This document shows positions 39,604 through 48,589 of a stretch of DNA of 64,000 nucleotides, piece after piece. The position numbers were made by a program, and so were the translations under genes. Under the pieces are notes generated by a model, which had not been told where the DNA came from, did no database searches, and saw nothing but the letters and a program-made list of their open reading frames with translations. Within the stretch, counting starts at the first letter, position 1. Every line of letters starts with the position of its first letter. Source of the DNA: Burkholderiaceae bacterium (GTDB lineage Bacteria; Pseudomonadota; Gammaproteobacteria; Burkholderiales; Burkholderiaceae_D). The stretch lies in assembly GCA_031291325.1 (NCBI GenBank), contig JARLJG010000045.1, positions 46,357-110,356 on the forward strand, in the 5' to 3' direction.

Positions 39604-40350
39604 TCAGGCCTGCGGCTGCACGCGATACCAATAGCGGTAACAAGCGCGAAATCCCACGGATTCATAGAGCTTGAGCGCCGGCAAATTGGCGGCCACCACC
39701 TGCAAATAAGCGGTGCGCGCGCCGCGTTCTTTCGCGCGCCGCAACAAACTCAAAGTGAGCGCCCGCGCATAGCCGTTCCCGCGCAGCGCCGGGGCAGTGG
39801 CGATGTCGAACAAGCCGGCGTAGTCGCCATCGATCACGGCCAGGCCGATGGCGGCGCAATGGCCCTCGATCTGTATGCTGCCGTAGATGGCTGGCAAGGC
39901 CAGCATCCGCAGTAAACCAGTGTGGGCCAGCTTGCGCGCTTGCGGCGCAGCGTCAAGGGTCATCATTTGCGCGATCCAGGTGTCGGCGTCGTGCTCGCGG
40001 TACGTGGCGTCGGCGCATGGCGCAAGTTGCGCCAGGTCGCAGGCCATCACAATGCTTTCGTCGATTTTCTCCAATCCGTCTGCTTGCAGGCAGGCGTCGA
40101 GTTCGGCATTGCATTCGTGGTCGGTCAATCGATATATCAGCGGCACGCGCCTATGCGCAAACAAATTTCGGCAATACGCCAGCTTTTGATTCAGCGGCAG
40201 CGTCGACGCGTGCAGCGGATTGATCGAATTGGCGCGCTTGGGGCCGTCCGCAGTCATGCGGATCAGCCAGCCGTCGTAGTGCAGCGTGTGGGCTGCGGGC
40301 AAGGCGTTGAAGCCGCATTCTTCGATTTTTCGGTGGAGGGGCGGGATCAT
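39604..40350 (-). CDS. GNAT-family N-acetyltransferase
   Basis: A 248-residue protein with a C-terminal GNAT domain. The acetyl-CoA pyrophosphate loop is RGNGYA within ATAPALRGNGYARALTLSLL, and LQVVAANLPALKLYESVGF is the usual beta5-alpha4 end. The N-terminal half is a divergent second GNAT-like lobe, as in two-domain members. The acceptor substrate is unknown. The start at 40350 was chosen at MIPPLHRK; upstream in-frame Met codons exist to 40413. Confidence 0.85.
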   Translation of the reverse strand: MIPPLHRKIEECGFNALPAAHTLHYDGWLIRMTADGPKRANSINPLHASTLPLNQKLAYCRNLFAHRRVPLIYRLTDHECNAELDACLQADGLEKIDESIVMACDLAQLAPCADATYREHDADTWIAQMMTLDAAPQARKLAHTGLLRMLALPAIYGSIQIEGHCAAIGLAVIDGDYAGLFDIATAPALRGNGYARALTLSLLRRAKERGARTAYLQVVAANLPALKLYESVGFRACYRYWYRVQPQA

Positions 40351-40543
40351 TGTAGATTGGCCGATTGCAGCGGAGATTGATCGATCGCGGCAGTCTACCA
40401 TGCGCGCCGGCATCGATAGTTGCGACCTGCGGTAGCGTTTATCGATACCCGCGTGAATTCGGTAGGTTCAAAATCGATTTTCCGATAGTCTTCGACTCAT
40501 GCACTTGTCGCTATATCGGCGACTCACCTCCACAAGGAAAATC

Positions 40544-41032
40544 ATGACCCTCGCATTTAAACACTCCAAGTCTTTGCTCCTATCGTTGTTGCTTGGCGCC
40601 AGCTTGCTCGGCAGCGCAACTGGCGCATTCGCCGGCGGCTCCGAAGCGTCGACCGCCTCGGATAAGGTGTCGATCGGCACGATGTCGATCATCGTCGCGC
40701 CGGCAGCAAGCGTCGCCGGTTCGGTCGACGGCAATCCGCTGGCCGGTGTTTCCGCTGCCGGTGTCGGCAGCGCCTTCGTGGTCACCGGCATTGCGCAAGG
40801 CGGCGGCGAAAGCGTCGAAGTGATGTTGGATGCGGTCGGCGCGGCCGGCAAGCTGTCGGTCAAGATATCCAAGTCGGCCGCGCAATCGCTGGCGGTATCG
40901 GTCGGCACCACGGTGCGCGTGGTGTCGGAAGCGACTGGAACCATCCTGGTCGTCTCCGGCAAGGTGCTCGCCTTCATCCCCAACAAGGTGGGCGAGGCGC
41001 TGCTGTCGCAAACCCGTCTTTCGGCGAACTAA
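40544..41032 (+). CDS. Small exported protein of unknown function
   Basis: A 162-residue protein with a clear signal peptide (LLLSLLLGASLLGSATGAFAGG), hence periplasmic or secreted. The mature part is rich in Gly, Ala, Ser and Val with alternating hydrophobic residues, suggesting a beta-rich fold; it ends in QTRLSAN. I know no family name. The ATG follows AAGGAAAATC. It lies three bases ahead of a DUF2145 gene, so the two are almost certainly an operon and may act together in the periplasm. Confidence 0.75.
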   Translation: MTLAFKHSKSLLLSLLLGASLLGSATGAFAGGSEASTASDKVSIGTMSIIVAPAASVAGSVDGNPLAGVSAAGVGSAFVVTGIAQGGGESVEVMLDAVGAAGKLSVKISKSAAQSLAVSVGTTVRVVSEATGTILVVSGKVLAFIPNKVGEALLSQTRLSAN

Positions 41033-41035
41033 ATC

Positions 41036-41845
41036 ATGACGATCAAAAACCTGAAGGCCGGCTTGCTGTTCGCCGTTGCCCTGCTGTTGCCGATGTTTGC
41101 CCACGCCGGCAAATCCTGCGAAGAGCGCGAACTCTCGGTTGCCACCTTGAGCAAGGCGATGGCCACCGCGCAAAATGTGCAAGCCAAGCTCGATGCCAGC
41201 GGCAGCGATGTCGCCATCCTTGGCCGCGTCGGCCAGGATTTGTCGGAATACGGTTTGCGCTATTCGCACGTTGGCCTGGCCTTCCGCGCCGGTCCGGAGC
41301 AGCCGTGGCGCGTGCTGGAATTGCTCAACCAATGCGGCACGGCGGATTCCGATTTGTGGGCCGACGGCTTGGGCAATTTCTTCCTGGACGACATGTTTTC
41401 CTTCGACGCGCTCGTGCTGGTGCCACCGCCGGCACTAAGGCAGCGCCTGGCCGACAGATTGCGCAACACCGCGCAACTGCGCCAATTGTACGAGTCGAAA
41501 TACAATATGGTCGCCTACCCGTTTTCGGTGAAATACGAGAATTCAAATCAATGGGTATTGGAAAACCTGGTCGCCGCCGAGTCCAGCGATATGCAAATTG
41601 CGACCCGCGAACAGGCGCAGGCATGGCTGAAAATGACCGGCTACCAGCCGACTGAAATGCACATCGGGCCGTTGAAGCGGCTCGGTGGGCGCATGTTCAA
41701 GGCCAACGTCGCCTTCGACGACCATCCGAACGAGCTGCGCTTTTCCGACCGCATCAACGTCGTGACGGTCGATTCCATCGTCGACTTTTTGCGCAAGCGC
41801 AATGAAGGCTGGCGCATCGTCGAAGTGCGCGACGGCGCTCGCTAA
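41036..41845 (+). CDS. DUF2145-family exported protein
   Basis: A 269-residue protein with an N-terminal signal peptide ending about MFAHAGKSCEE. The body fits my recollection of DUF2145: RVGQDLSEYGLRYSHVGLAF resembles NlpC/P60-like (YiiX/DUF830) papain-fold enzymes, where a His such as that in YSHVGLAF belongs to the active site, and Cys46-type nucleophiles vary. The function is unknown. It is operonic with the small exported protein upstream and convergent with the DASS transporter. Confidence 0.75.
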   Translation: MTIKNLKAGLLFAVALLLPMFAHAGKSCEERELSVATLSKAMATAQNVQAKLDASGSDVAILGRVGQDLSEYGLRYSHVGLAFRAGPEQPWRVLELLNQCGTADSDLWADGLGNFFLDDMFSFDALVLVPPPALRQRLADRLRNTAQLRQLYESKYNMVAYPFSVKYENSNQWVLENLVAAESSDMQIATREQAQAWLKMTGYQPTEMHIGPLKRLGGRMFKANVAFDDHPNELRFSDRINVVTVDSIVDFLRKRNEGWRIVEVRDGAR

Positions 41846-41855
41846 GCCGTGGAAT

Positions 41856-43319
41856 TCAGTTCGTCGCCAACATGATCGGCGCGCTGATGAACAGCAGCGC
41901 GGAGATGAAGAGCACACCGAAGATCAAGCCGAGCCGCCAAAAATCCTTGCCTGGAATATAGCCCGCGCCGTAATAGATCGGCGCCGGGCCGGTGGCATAC
42001 GGCGTAATCACGCCCATGATCCCATGCGTCATCGACAGCAATAGCGCAAACACCTTGATCGGCATGCCCGGCACGCTCATGCCGACCGCCAGCATCACCG
42101 GCATCATCGCCGTCGTGTGGGGCGTGGTGCTGGCGAACATGTAGTGACAAAAGAAATAGATCGCCACCAGCACATACATCGTGACGATCGGCGAAAAGCC
42201 TTGCATGTGGCTGGCCAGGCTGGCGTCGACCCAATGAATGAAGCCGGTGCTGGACAGGCCTTCCGCCAGCGATACCAGGAAGGCCAGCAAAACCACGGTA
42301 TTCCAGGCGGTCTTGTTGCCGGCCACGTCGTTCCAGGTTACGATCTTGAGCAGCATCATCAACGTCACGGCAGCCAGCGCGACGGTGGTGGCATTGATGA
42401 AGGCCGCGCCGAAAATCCAGAATAAAATCGCCAGGAAAACGACCATAGCCAACATTATTTCCTGGCGCGACACCGGTCCCATCTCCTGCAATTGCGCGGC
42501 GGCCCATTTGGGGACTTCCTCGCCCTCCTTGATTTCAGGCGGATAAATCCAATACACCAGGAGCGGCAACAACAACAGCATGACGATGCCGAACGGCGCT
42601 GCCGCCAGGAACCAATCAATCCACGAGATGTCGATCTTGGCGGTTTTTTTGATGATTTCGACGCACAGCAGATTGGGCGCCAGCGCGGTCAGAAACATGG
42701 AACTGGTGACGCCGGTCGTGGCGAAGGCGACCCACATCACGTAGCCGCCGATTTTGCGCGACGACGGATCGTGCGGCTTCGATTCGTACAATTCCGGCAG
42801 ATTGCGCACGATAGGGAAAATGATGCCGCCGCTGCGCGCCGTATTGGACGAAGTGAAGGGCGCAATGAGCGCATCGGAAAGCATCACCGCGTAGCCGAGC
42901 AAAAGCGTCTTGCGGCCCATGAGCTTGACCAGGATCAAGGCGATGCGGCGTCCCAGCCCCGATTTTTCATAGCCGAGCGCAAACGTGAAGGCGGAAAACA
43001 CCAGCCACACCGTGGTGCTCGACCAGCCGGTCAACATCCACTTGATGGCAGCGTCGGCTGCATTGAACTTGGGATTGGCAAAATCATTCGGCCCGAACAG
43101 CACCCAGGGCGCGAGCACGGCAACGATGGCCGACCCCATCAACCCGGTGGCCGCGAACGGGAACGACTCCAGGATCAGTTCTGCGATGATGCCGGCAAAG
43201 AGGGCAAAGAAGTACCAGGCGTGCCGTTCCAGACCTGCGGGAGTGGGGCACAGCGCGATAGCCAGCGTCACCGCCAGCGGGACGAAAACGATCCAGCGTG
43301 CCTTTTTCTCGTCGGCCAT
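41856..43319 (-). CDS. DASS-family (CitT-like) dicarboxylate/anion transporter
   Basis: A 487-residue inner-membrane protein with about 12 helices. The two substrate/sodium-binding SNT-type loops are TSSNTARSGGIIFP and ASTTPHTTAMMP, typical of the divalent anion:sodium symporter family. The TtdT/CitT branch exchanges di- or tricarboxylates, for example succinate with citrate or tartrate. The start at 43319 (MADEKKARW) follows GGGGAAGCAATC. It stands alone on its strand. Confidence 0.9.
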   Translation of the reverse strand: MADEKKARWIVFVPLAVTLAIALCPTPAGLERHAWYFFALFAGIIAELILESFPFAATGLMGSAIVAVLAPWVLFGPNDFANPKFNAADAAIKWMLTGWSSTTVWLVFSAFTFALGYEKSGLGRRIALILVKLMGRKTLLLGYAVMLSDALIAPFTSSNTARSGGIIFPIVRNLPELYESKPHDPSSRKIGGYVMWVAFATTGVTSSMFLTALAPNLLCVEIIKKTAKIDISWIDWFLAAAPFGIVMLLLLPLLVYWIYPPEIKEGEEVPKWAAAQLQEMGPVSRQEIMLAMVVFLAILFWIFGAAFINATTVALAAVTLMMLLKIVTWNDVAGNKTAWNTVVLLAFLVSLAEGLSSTGFIHWVDASLASHMQGFSPIVTMYVLVAIYFFCHYMFASTTPHTTAMMPVMLAVGMSVPGMPIKVFALLLSMTHGIMGVITPYATGPAPIYYGAGYIPGKDFWRLGLIFGVLFISALLFISAPIMLATN

Positions 43320-43598
43320 GATTGCTTCCCCTTCCAGAATTTCGTCACCGTAATAGTGTAGTGCGCCAGCGGCGTCGACGCACGAAATATCGTCCCCGAT
43401 GCGCACTTTGTGCGGTCTTTTTGTTGCGACAAAACGCCGCTCGCCATGATCGAATCGGCGGGCTGCGATAGGTCGCGTAGCGCGACGTAGCGTCTCGCGA
43501 TACCGGGCAGAGCAAGGGGAACTACTGCCGTGATATCGCTATCTTTCGACCGAACGGTTTGGCAAGCTGCACCCATATTATTCTTTGGGATCCCGATC

Positions 43599-44387
43599 AT
43601 GAAACGCTGGCTCGACACCCTTCCGACTCTCGTCACCGCAATCGTTTGCGGCGCAATGCTGATCCACGGGCCGATCGCGCAATTGGCGCACTATAACGAA
43701 TTCGCCGATCAATCGGCACTGTTCGGCATTGCGCGCGGCGGCGACGTGCTGTCGAATGCCGGCTTCGCACTGGTCGCTCTATGGGGAATCGTCCGCCTGT
43801 GGCCGCTGCGCTACCATCCGGCGCTGCTGGCGGGGCGCTATGGCTATAGCTTGTTCCTGCTCGGCTTGCTGTCGACCGCCTTCGGCTCCGGCTACTATCA
43901 TCTGGCGCCGGACAACGCGCGCCTGGTCTGGGATCGCTTCCCGATCGCGCTGGCTTGCGCCGGCCTGCTGGCAGCAGTCAGGGCGGAAAACCTGCCAAAC
44001 GAAAACGGCAAGACCGGCGCCACGTTGCTGGCGGTGTTGGCTATCATCAGCGTCGATTGGTGGCGCGTCACCGATCTGTACGGAGCAATCGGCGATCTGC
44101 GGCCCTATCTGCTGTTTCAATTGCTGCCGCTACTATTGATTCCGCTCTGGCAAGCGATCTATCGCGCGCCGCCAGCGGATCGCCTGGCCTTCGGCGCGGC
44201 GCTGCTGGCCTATGTCGTCGCCAAGTTTGCGGAGCTGAACGACCGGCAGATTTTCGACGCGCTCGGCTCATTCAGCGGCCATACGCTCAAGCACCTGCTG
44301 GCGACGCTCGCCGCCTGGATCTTGGTGGCGCGGCTGGTGCAGCGGACCAAGGCCCTGCCGGTGTCGGCACGGGCCTACGCGCGTTGA
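43599..44387 (+). CDS. CREST-superfamily membrane protein (alkaline ceramidase-like)
   Basis: A 262-residue multi-pass membrane protein. It carries the metal-hydrolase pattern of the CREST superfamily (ceramidase, PAQR, Per1): Ser97-x3-His101 in FGSGYYHL, Asp112 in LVWDRF, and His228-x3-His232 in GHTLKHLL in a late helix. These residues bind zinc in eukaryotic alkaline ceramidases. The reaction here is unknown; an amide or ester hydrolysis of a lipid is a reasonable guess. The ATG at 43599 lies in an otherwise open frame extending to 43530. Confidence 0.75.
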   Translation: MKRWLDTLPTLVTAIVCGAMLIHGPIAQLAHYNEFADQSALFGIARGGDVLSNAGFALVALWGIVRLWPLRYHPALLAGRYGYSLFLLGLLSTAFGSGYYHLAPDNARLVWDRFPIALACAGLLAAVRAENLPNENGKTGATLLAVLAIISVDWWRVTDLYGAIGDLRPYLLFQLLPLLLIPLWQAIYRAPPADRLAFGAALLAYVVAKFAELNDRQIFDALGSFSGHTLKHLLATLAAWILVARLVQRTKALPVSARAYAR

Positions 44388-44397
44388 GGGCCGGTGC

Positions 44398-44751
44398 TTA
44401 CAGCTTGGCCTCTTTCTTCAACGCCACAGCGGTCTGCGCCAGCATGCTCAAGGCTTTGGCGTAAGGCGTATTGTCGGCCAACATCGCCTGCGCATCGGCA
44501 TACTCGCCGCCGTTGATCTGCCGCACCACTTTGGCGGCTTGGGCATGGAAAGCGGCGTGCGCTTCCTGGCATGGCTTGAACGATTTGAGAAACGGGTATT
44601 TTCGTTCGCCCTCGCCGTGCAGCCAATTGCCGAGAACGCAACGATCAGTTTTACCGATAATCGCCGCATCCAGTTGCCCTTTCGCGGCAATGGCGGTGAG
44701 AAATTTCTCTTTCAATTCCAGATCTTTCATCACGGCTTCGGCCAAGTTCAT
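44398..44751 (-). CDS. Stand-alone CZB (chemoreceptor zinc-binding) domain protein
   Basis: A 117-residue helical CZB-domain protein. The core Cys38 is in RCVLGNWLHGEG, and His65 and His69 are in EAHAAFHAQA, three of the four usual zinc ligands. The first ligand, normally a His in helix 1 (pattern HxxW), appears to be Asp10 instead. CZB proteins sense zinc or hypochlorous acid in chemoreceptors or cyclases; a free-standing one may regulate a partner. Convergent with the CREST gene. Preceded by GGAGAGC. Confidence 0.85.
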   Translation of the reverse strand: MNLAEAVMKDLELKEKFLTAIAAKGQLDAAIIGKTDRCVLGNWLHGEGERKYPFLKSFKPCQEAHAAFHAQAAKVVRQINGGEYADAQAMLADNTPYAKALSMLAQTAVALKKEAKL

Positions 44752-45049
44752 TGCGCTCTCCTATCGATTGAAATTCACCAGATGCCGTTAGTGTATCCCA
44801 AGCGCTTGGTCGCGCCGACATCGCCAGTGTTTCGCGTTGCTACGTTGCCCCTGTTTGCGTATGAATCATGCCGCTGGTTGGCTCACCATTGTTCCGAAGA
44901 ACTGATGCCGTCACCAATCCTCCCAGAAGTATCCTTCGGTTAGCCAAGGGTACGAGATGCTTTCGGCTCGCGCGTAAAAGCAAATGTTGGAATTCCGCTA
45001 ACGACTTTAAGCGGGCCATGACTTTACGTTCCAAATCACGGTGGGTGAA

Positions 45050-46066
45050 TTATTTGCTAAGAATGCCTAGTTTAGCAGAGCCGTGTACTTCAATTTTTTC
45101 ACCGACAACCTTATGGTCGGTTACATCCTCTAGCCAAACGGCGGAGTAGTCCTCACCAAGTTTCCCGTGAACCTCATAAATTTTGTCTTTTTCCAAAGAC
45201 ACTTGAACCTGGCCTTTAACTTCATAGACCGGATTAGTCAGGGCCAGAATTGGCGCAGCATACTCGGTTCGACCTACTATAGTATAGGTGGCGTTATTGA
45301 CCGATACCTCTCGCTCCACCGTATAGGGTGTCATACTTAGTCCGTGACCGCTATTTAAGAGCAATGTTTTTGTGCGACTGTCTTCAATTTGCTTGCCATC
45401 AATATGGGAAACGAAGAACAACTCACATTCTTTTGAGCCAATCGAATGCACGGTGTCTTTAATAATTGCCTTTGAGAAATCGTAGTCAGACGGATACGGT
45501 GCAGACAATGAAAGCGTAATTTTTCCACTCGGCGCGTGAGGCACTATCCTCACGGTTCCATTTCCTGAAAAAGAACGAAGCGCAGGAAATTGAGTGACTG
45601 CGGTATAAATAACAATCTCCTTTACCATCGCTGGTACCTCAATATTCCCCTCGTAGAAAGGCCCCTGCAAAAAATCTAGTCCCGATTGAAGATAAATAGC
45701 TTTTTCGCTTTTAATAGGTTGTTTTGATTCATTCAGGAAAAAAAAGTATGGATAAAGTATGTTCGCCTGCGGCAGGTATGAGGTGGAAAAGAAGGTCTTA
45801 ATATGTAATATTCTTGATGATTTTGAATCGGGAATAGCAATCGTTGCATAATAACTCTTTCCCTCCTCAAACATGAAAATGGGCGATTCCTTGCCTAGCT
45901 GAATTGATAATTCTTTTTCTTCTGCCATTGGCAGCGCCTGCATTTCTGAAAAGGAATTGGTTAACGCGGTCGATGCTGAGGCTAGGTCATGCTGTTGTTC
46001 CTGAACTGTGGCACATCCTGTTAGGGTCAAAAAAGCAACTACGGCCACTATTTTAATCATTCGCAT
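45050..46066 (-). CDS. AT-rich orphan lipoprotein, weakly MalM-like
   Basis: A 338-residue protein with a lipoprotein signal (VAFLTLTGCATV, Cys18). The mature part has two beta-rich halves; LYPYFFFLNESKQPIKSEK recalls the FAPxVLxLDxxxxP pattern of MalM-type periplasmic proteins, but the match is weak. Its base composition is far more AT-rich than the flanks, with many AAA, ATT and AAT codons, which suggests horizontal acquisition. The ATG follows AAGGGAAATAG. No partner gene is nearby. Confidence 0.7.
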   Translation of the reverse strand: MRMIKIVAVVAFLTLTGCATVQEQQHDLASASTALTNSFSEMQALPMAEEKELSIQLGKESPIFMFEEGKSYYATIAIPDSKSSRILHIKTFFSTSYLPQANILYPYFFFLNESKQPIKSEKAIYLQSGLDFLQGPFYEGNIEVPAMVKEIVIYTAVTQFPALRSFSGNGTVRIVPHAPSGKITLSLSAPYPSDYDFSKAIIKDTVHSIGSKECELFFVSHIDGKQIEDSRTKTLLLNSGHGLSMTPYTVEREVSVNNATYTIVGRTEYAAPILALTNPVYEVKGQVQVSLEKDKIYEVHGKLGEDYSAVWLEDVTDHKVVGEKIEVHGSAKLGILSK

Positions 46067-46321
46067 TTTTCTATTTCCCTTAGTCTTTACAAGAACTGTA
46101 GCCGCTCGGCGAATCGAGAGTCGAGTAGGATGGGCGCGTTTTTGTGCTCACGTGGCTCAACGTGAATCATAATCCAATGCGCTTATGTTGTCAGTGGAAT
46201 TTAAATTCGCGCGGGCAGAAAAAACGTGCCCCCTCGACTGATTTTGCGCCGGCAGGCATCGCGGGCGAACTGACATTGCTTCGTTCTTGGAGCATGCCGG
46301 CGCGATGAGAAATCACGACGA

Positions 46322-48589
46322 CTATCGCCCCACCTCCCACCACTTCGGCAATAACTCCCGTACTTCGCGCCGCCCAAAACGGTCATCGATCAAAAAAATC
46401 GCACCGCGATCGGACGTAGTGCGGATCACTCGTCCGGCTGCCTGCACGACTTTTTGCAGGCCGGGGTAGAGGTATGCGTATTCGTAGCCGGCGCCGAACA
46501 TCGTTTGCATGCGCATCCTGATTTGCTCGTTGACCGGATTGATCTGCGGCAGACCCAAGGTGGCGATGAAAGCGCCGATCAGGCGCTCGCCCGGTAGATC
46601 GATGCCTTCGGCGAACGCGCCGCCCAGCACCGCGAAGCCGATGCCCCGTCCGCCGTCGGCGAAGCGCGCCAGGAATTGTTCTCGCGCCGCCTCGTCCATC
46701 GCGCGGCTTTGTTCCCACATGGGGATATGCGGAAAGCGCTGGCGCAGCAGGTTGGCGACGTTTTGCAGATAGTCGAAGCTGCTCAGGAAGGCCAGATAAT
46801 TGCCCGGCTGCGCATCGAATTGGCGCGCCATCAACTCGACGATGGGCGCCAGCGAATCGGCGCGGTCGCGGTAGCGCGTGGAGATTTCCGGCACCACCCG
46901 CACCGCCAGTTGCGCCGCGTGAAACGGCGATTGCACCTCCATCCACGGCGTCTCCGGCGGCGTGCCGAGCATGTCGCTGTAAAATTGCCAGGGACTCAAC
47001 GTGGCCGAAAACAGCGTGGCCGAATGCGCGGCGGCGAAGCGGGGCTTGAGGAACGGCGCGGGAACGACGTTGCGTATGCAGAGCGTGGCGTGGCGGCGGC
47101 TTGAGGCCCGGCCAGGTTCGGAAAACTGCGTGATATCGAACAGGGAATGCTCGCCGAAGGTTTCTGCCATGCGTGCAAACAGCAAGGTGTCGAAGTAAAA
47201 ATTCTGCAAGCCGGGTGCGGAGGTTGCCGCGTTCGCCGCCAGGTAATCGGCGATTGCGCCGCTGGCTTTTTGCAGAGACTCCAGAAATTGTTCGGGAATT
47301 GCCGGGTACACCCGATAGGCTGCGTCTTGCTCCTTGCAGAGCGCATTCCAGCTGCGGTTCAGGCGATTGAACGGCCCTTTCAATTCCGGCGGCGCGTCGC
47401 TGCGCAGGAATTTCAATTTCAATTGATCCAGTTCGGCCGAGTACATCTTGCGCCCGCGTTCGACCATGTTGTGCGCTTCGTCGATCAGCAAAGAGACGCG
47501 CCATTGGTTATTCGCCGTCATCGTATGCAGCATCGCGCTGACGTCGAAGTAATAGTTGTAGTCGCCCACCACGACATCGGCCCAGCGCGCCATTTCCTGG
47601 CTCAGGTAGTAGGGGCAAATCCGATGCGCCAGCGCGACTTCGCGCAAGGTCGCCTTGTCGAACATGGGGTCGGGCAAGATGGCGCGGCGCGCGTCGGGCA
47701 GGCGGTCGTAAAAGCCTTGCGCCAGCGGGCACGATTCGCCGTGGCAGGCCTTGTCGGGATATTCGCAGGCCTTGTCGCGCGCGATCAACTCCAGCACGCG
47801 CAACGGCAAGTCTGGGGCCTTGTTTTTGATGAGCGCTAGCGCATCGAGCGCCAATTGCCGACCGGAAGTCTTGGCCGCCAGATAAAAGATCTTGTCGATT
47901 TCCTTGACCGGCGCGGCCTTCAGTAGCGGGAACAGCGTGCCGACCGTCTTGCCGATCCCGGTCGGCGCTTGCGCCATCAGGCAGCAGCCTAGCGACGCCG
48001 CCTTGTAGACCGCTTGCGCCAATTCCCGCTGTCCGGCGCGAAATTCGGCATGCGGGAATTCCAGCGCGCGCAAGGCTTGATCGCGCGCTGTCCGATGCTG
48101 CATTTCCTGTTCCGCCCAGGCCAGGAAGCGCGCACATTGCTGCTCGAAAAACTGCTGTAAGTCCGTGGCGGAATGCAGTTCGCTCAAGACCGTTTCGGTT
48201 TGATCGCCTATCTCGTAATACACCAGGGCCACATGGATTTCCGCTAGCGCCAATTTCCGGCATAGCAGGTAGCCATACATCTTCGCCTGCGCCCAATGCA
48301 GTTGCCTATGGTTGTCCGGCATGTTGCCGAGGTCGCCGCGATAGGTCTTGATTTCTTCGACGCGATTCGATTGCGGATCGTAGCCGTCGGCCCGCCCGCG
48401 CACCCGCAATTGCCGATATTCGCCTTCCAGACTGACTTCCGGCTGATAGCCGGCGCGTCGCCGCGAGCGCACCGTCGCATGGCCGGCGATGCCGTCTTGC
48501 GCCGACGGCCCCGGCGTGAAGCGCAAATCGAGGTCGCCGCATTTGGCGGTGAACTCGCACAGCGCCCGCACCGCAATCGTGTAAGTCAT
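46322..48589 (-). CDS. PD-(D/E)XK nuclease-helicase, Rad3/DinG/XPD family
   Basis: A 755-residue superfamily 2 5'-3' DNA helicase. Walker A is APTGIGKT (208-215) and the DEAH box is at 370-373. Four cysteines (275, 282, 287, 325) match an XPD-type [4Fe-4S] domain. The N-terminal 170 residues carry a RecB/Cas4-like nuclease pattern: Asp68 in GRADGY, Glu79-Ile80-Lys81 in VEEIKTYRG and QAKMYGYLL. So it is probably a bifunctional nuclease-helicase. The start overlaps the stop of the VRR-NUC gene by four bases (ATGA), which argues for a joint DNA-repair role. Confidence 0.9.
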   Translation of the reverse strand: MTYTIAVRALCEFTAKCGDLDLRFTPGPSAQDGIAGHATVRSRRRAGYQPEVSLEGEYRQLRVRGRADGYDPQSNRVEEIKTYRGDLGNMPDNHRQLHWAQAKMYGYLLCRKLALAEIHVALVYYEIGDQTETVLSELHSATDLQQFFEQQCARFLAWAEQEMQHRTARDQALRALEFPHAEFRAGQRELAQAVYKAASLGCCLMAQAPTGIGKTVGTLFPLLKAAPVKEIDKIFYLAAKTSGRQLALDALALIKNKAPDLPLRVLELIARDKACEYPDKACHGESCPLAQGFYDRLPDARRAILPDPMFDKATLREVALAHRICPYYLSQEMARWADVVVGDYNYYFDVSAMLHTMTANNQWRVSLLIDEAHNMVERGRKMYSAELDQLKLKFLRSDAPPELKGPFNRLNRSWNALCKEQDAAYRVYPAIPEQFLESLQKASGAIADYLAANAATSAPGLQNFYFDTLLFARMAETFGEHSLFDITQFSEPGRASSRRHATLCIRNVVPAPFLKPRFAAAHSATLFSATLSPWQFYSDMLGTPPETPWMEVQSPFHAAQLAVRVVPEISTRYRDRADSLAPIVELMARQFDAQPGNYLAFLSSFDYLQNVANLLRQRFPHIPMWEQSRAMDEAAREQFLARFADGGRGIGFAVLGGAFAEGIDLPGERLIGAFIATLGLPQINPVNEQIRMRMQTMFGAGYEYAYLYPGLQKVVQAAGRVIRTTSDRGAIFLIDDRFGRREVRELLPKWWEVGR

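Noticed and set aside
41856..43319. Arsenite or sulfate transporter identity for the DASS gene
   Set aside because: The two SNT-type loops and overall pattern fit the CitT/TtdT branch, and no ars or cys genes are nearby.
44840..45034. 64-codon minus-strand ORF between the lipoprotein and CZB genes
   Set aside because: It needs a TTG or internal ATG start without a good ribosome-binding site, shows no family pattern, and may be only an open frame in a 298-base gap.
46140..46170. Imperfect hairpin TGGGCGCG-TTTT-TGTGCTCA with an ACGTG repeat, upstream of the lipoprotein
   Set aside because: It may be an eroded dispersed repeat, but pairing depends on G-U wobbles and I could not find a second copy.
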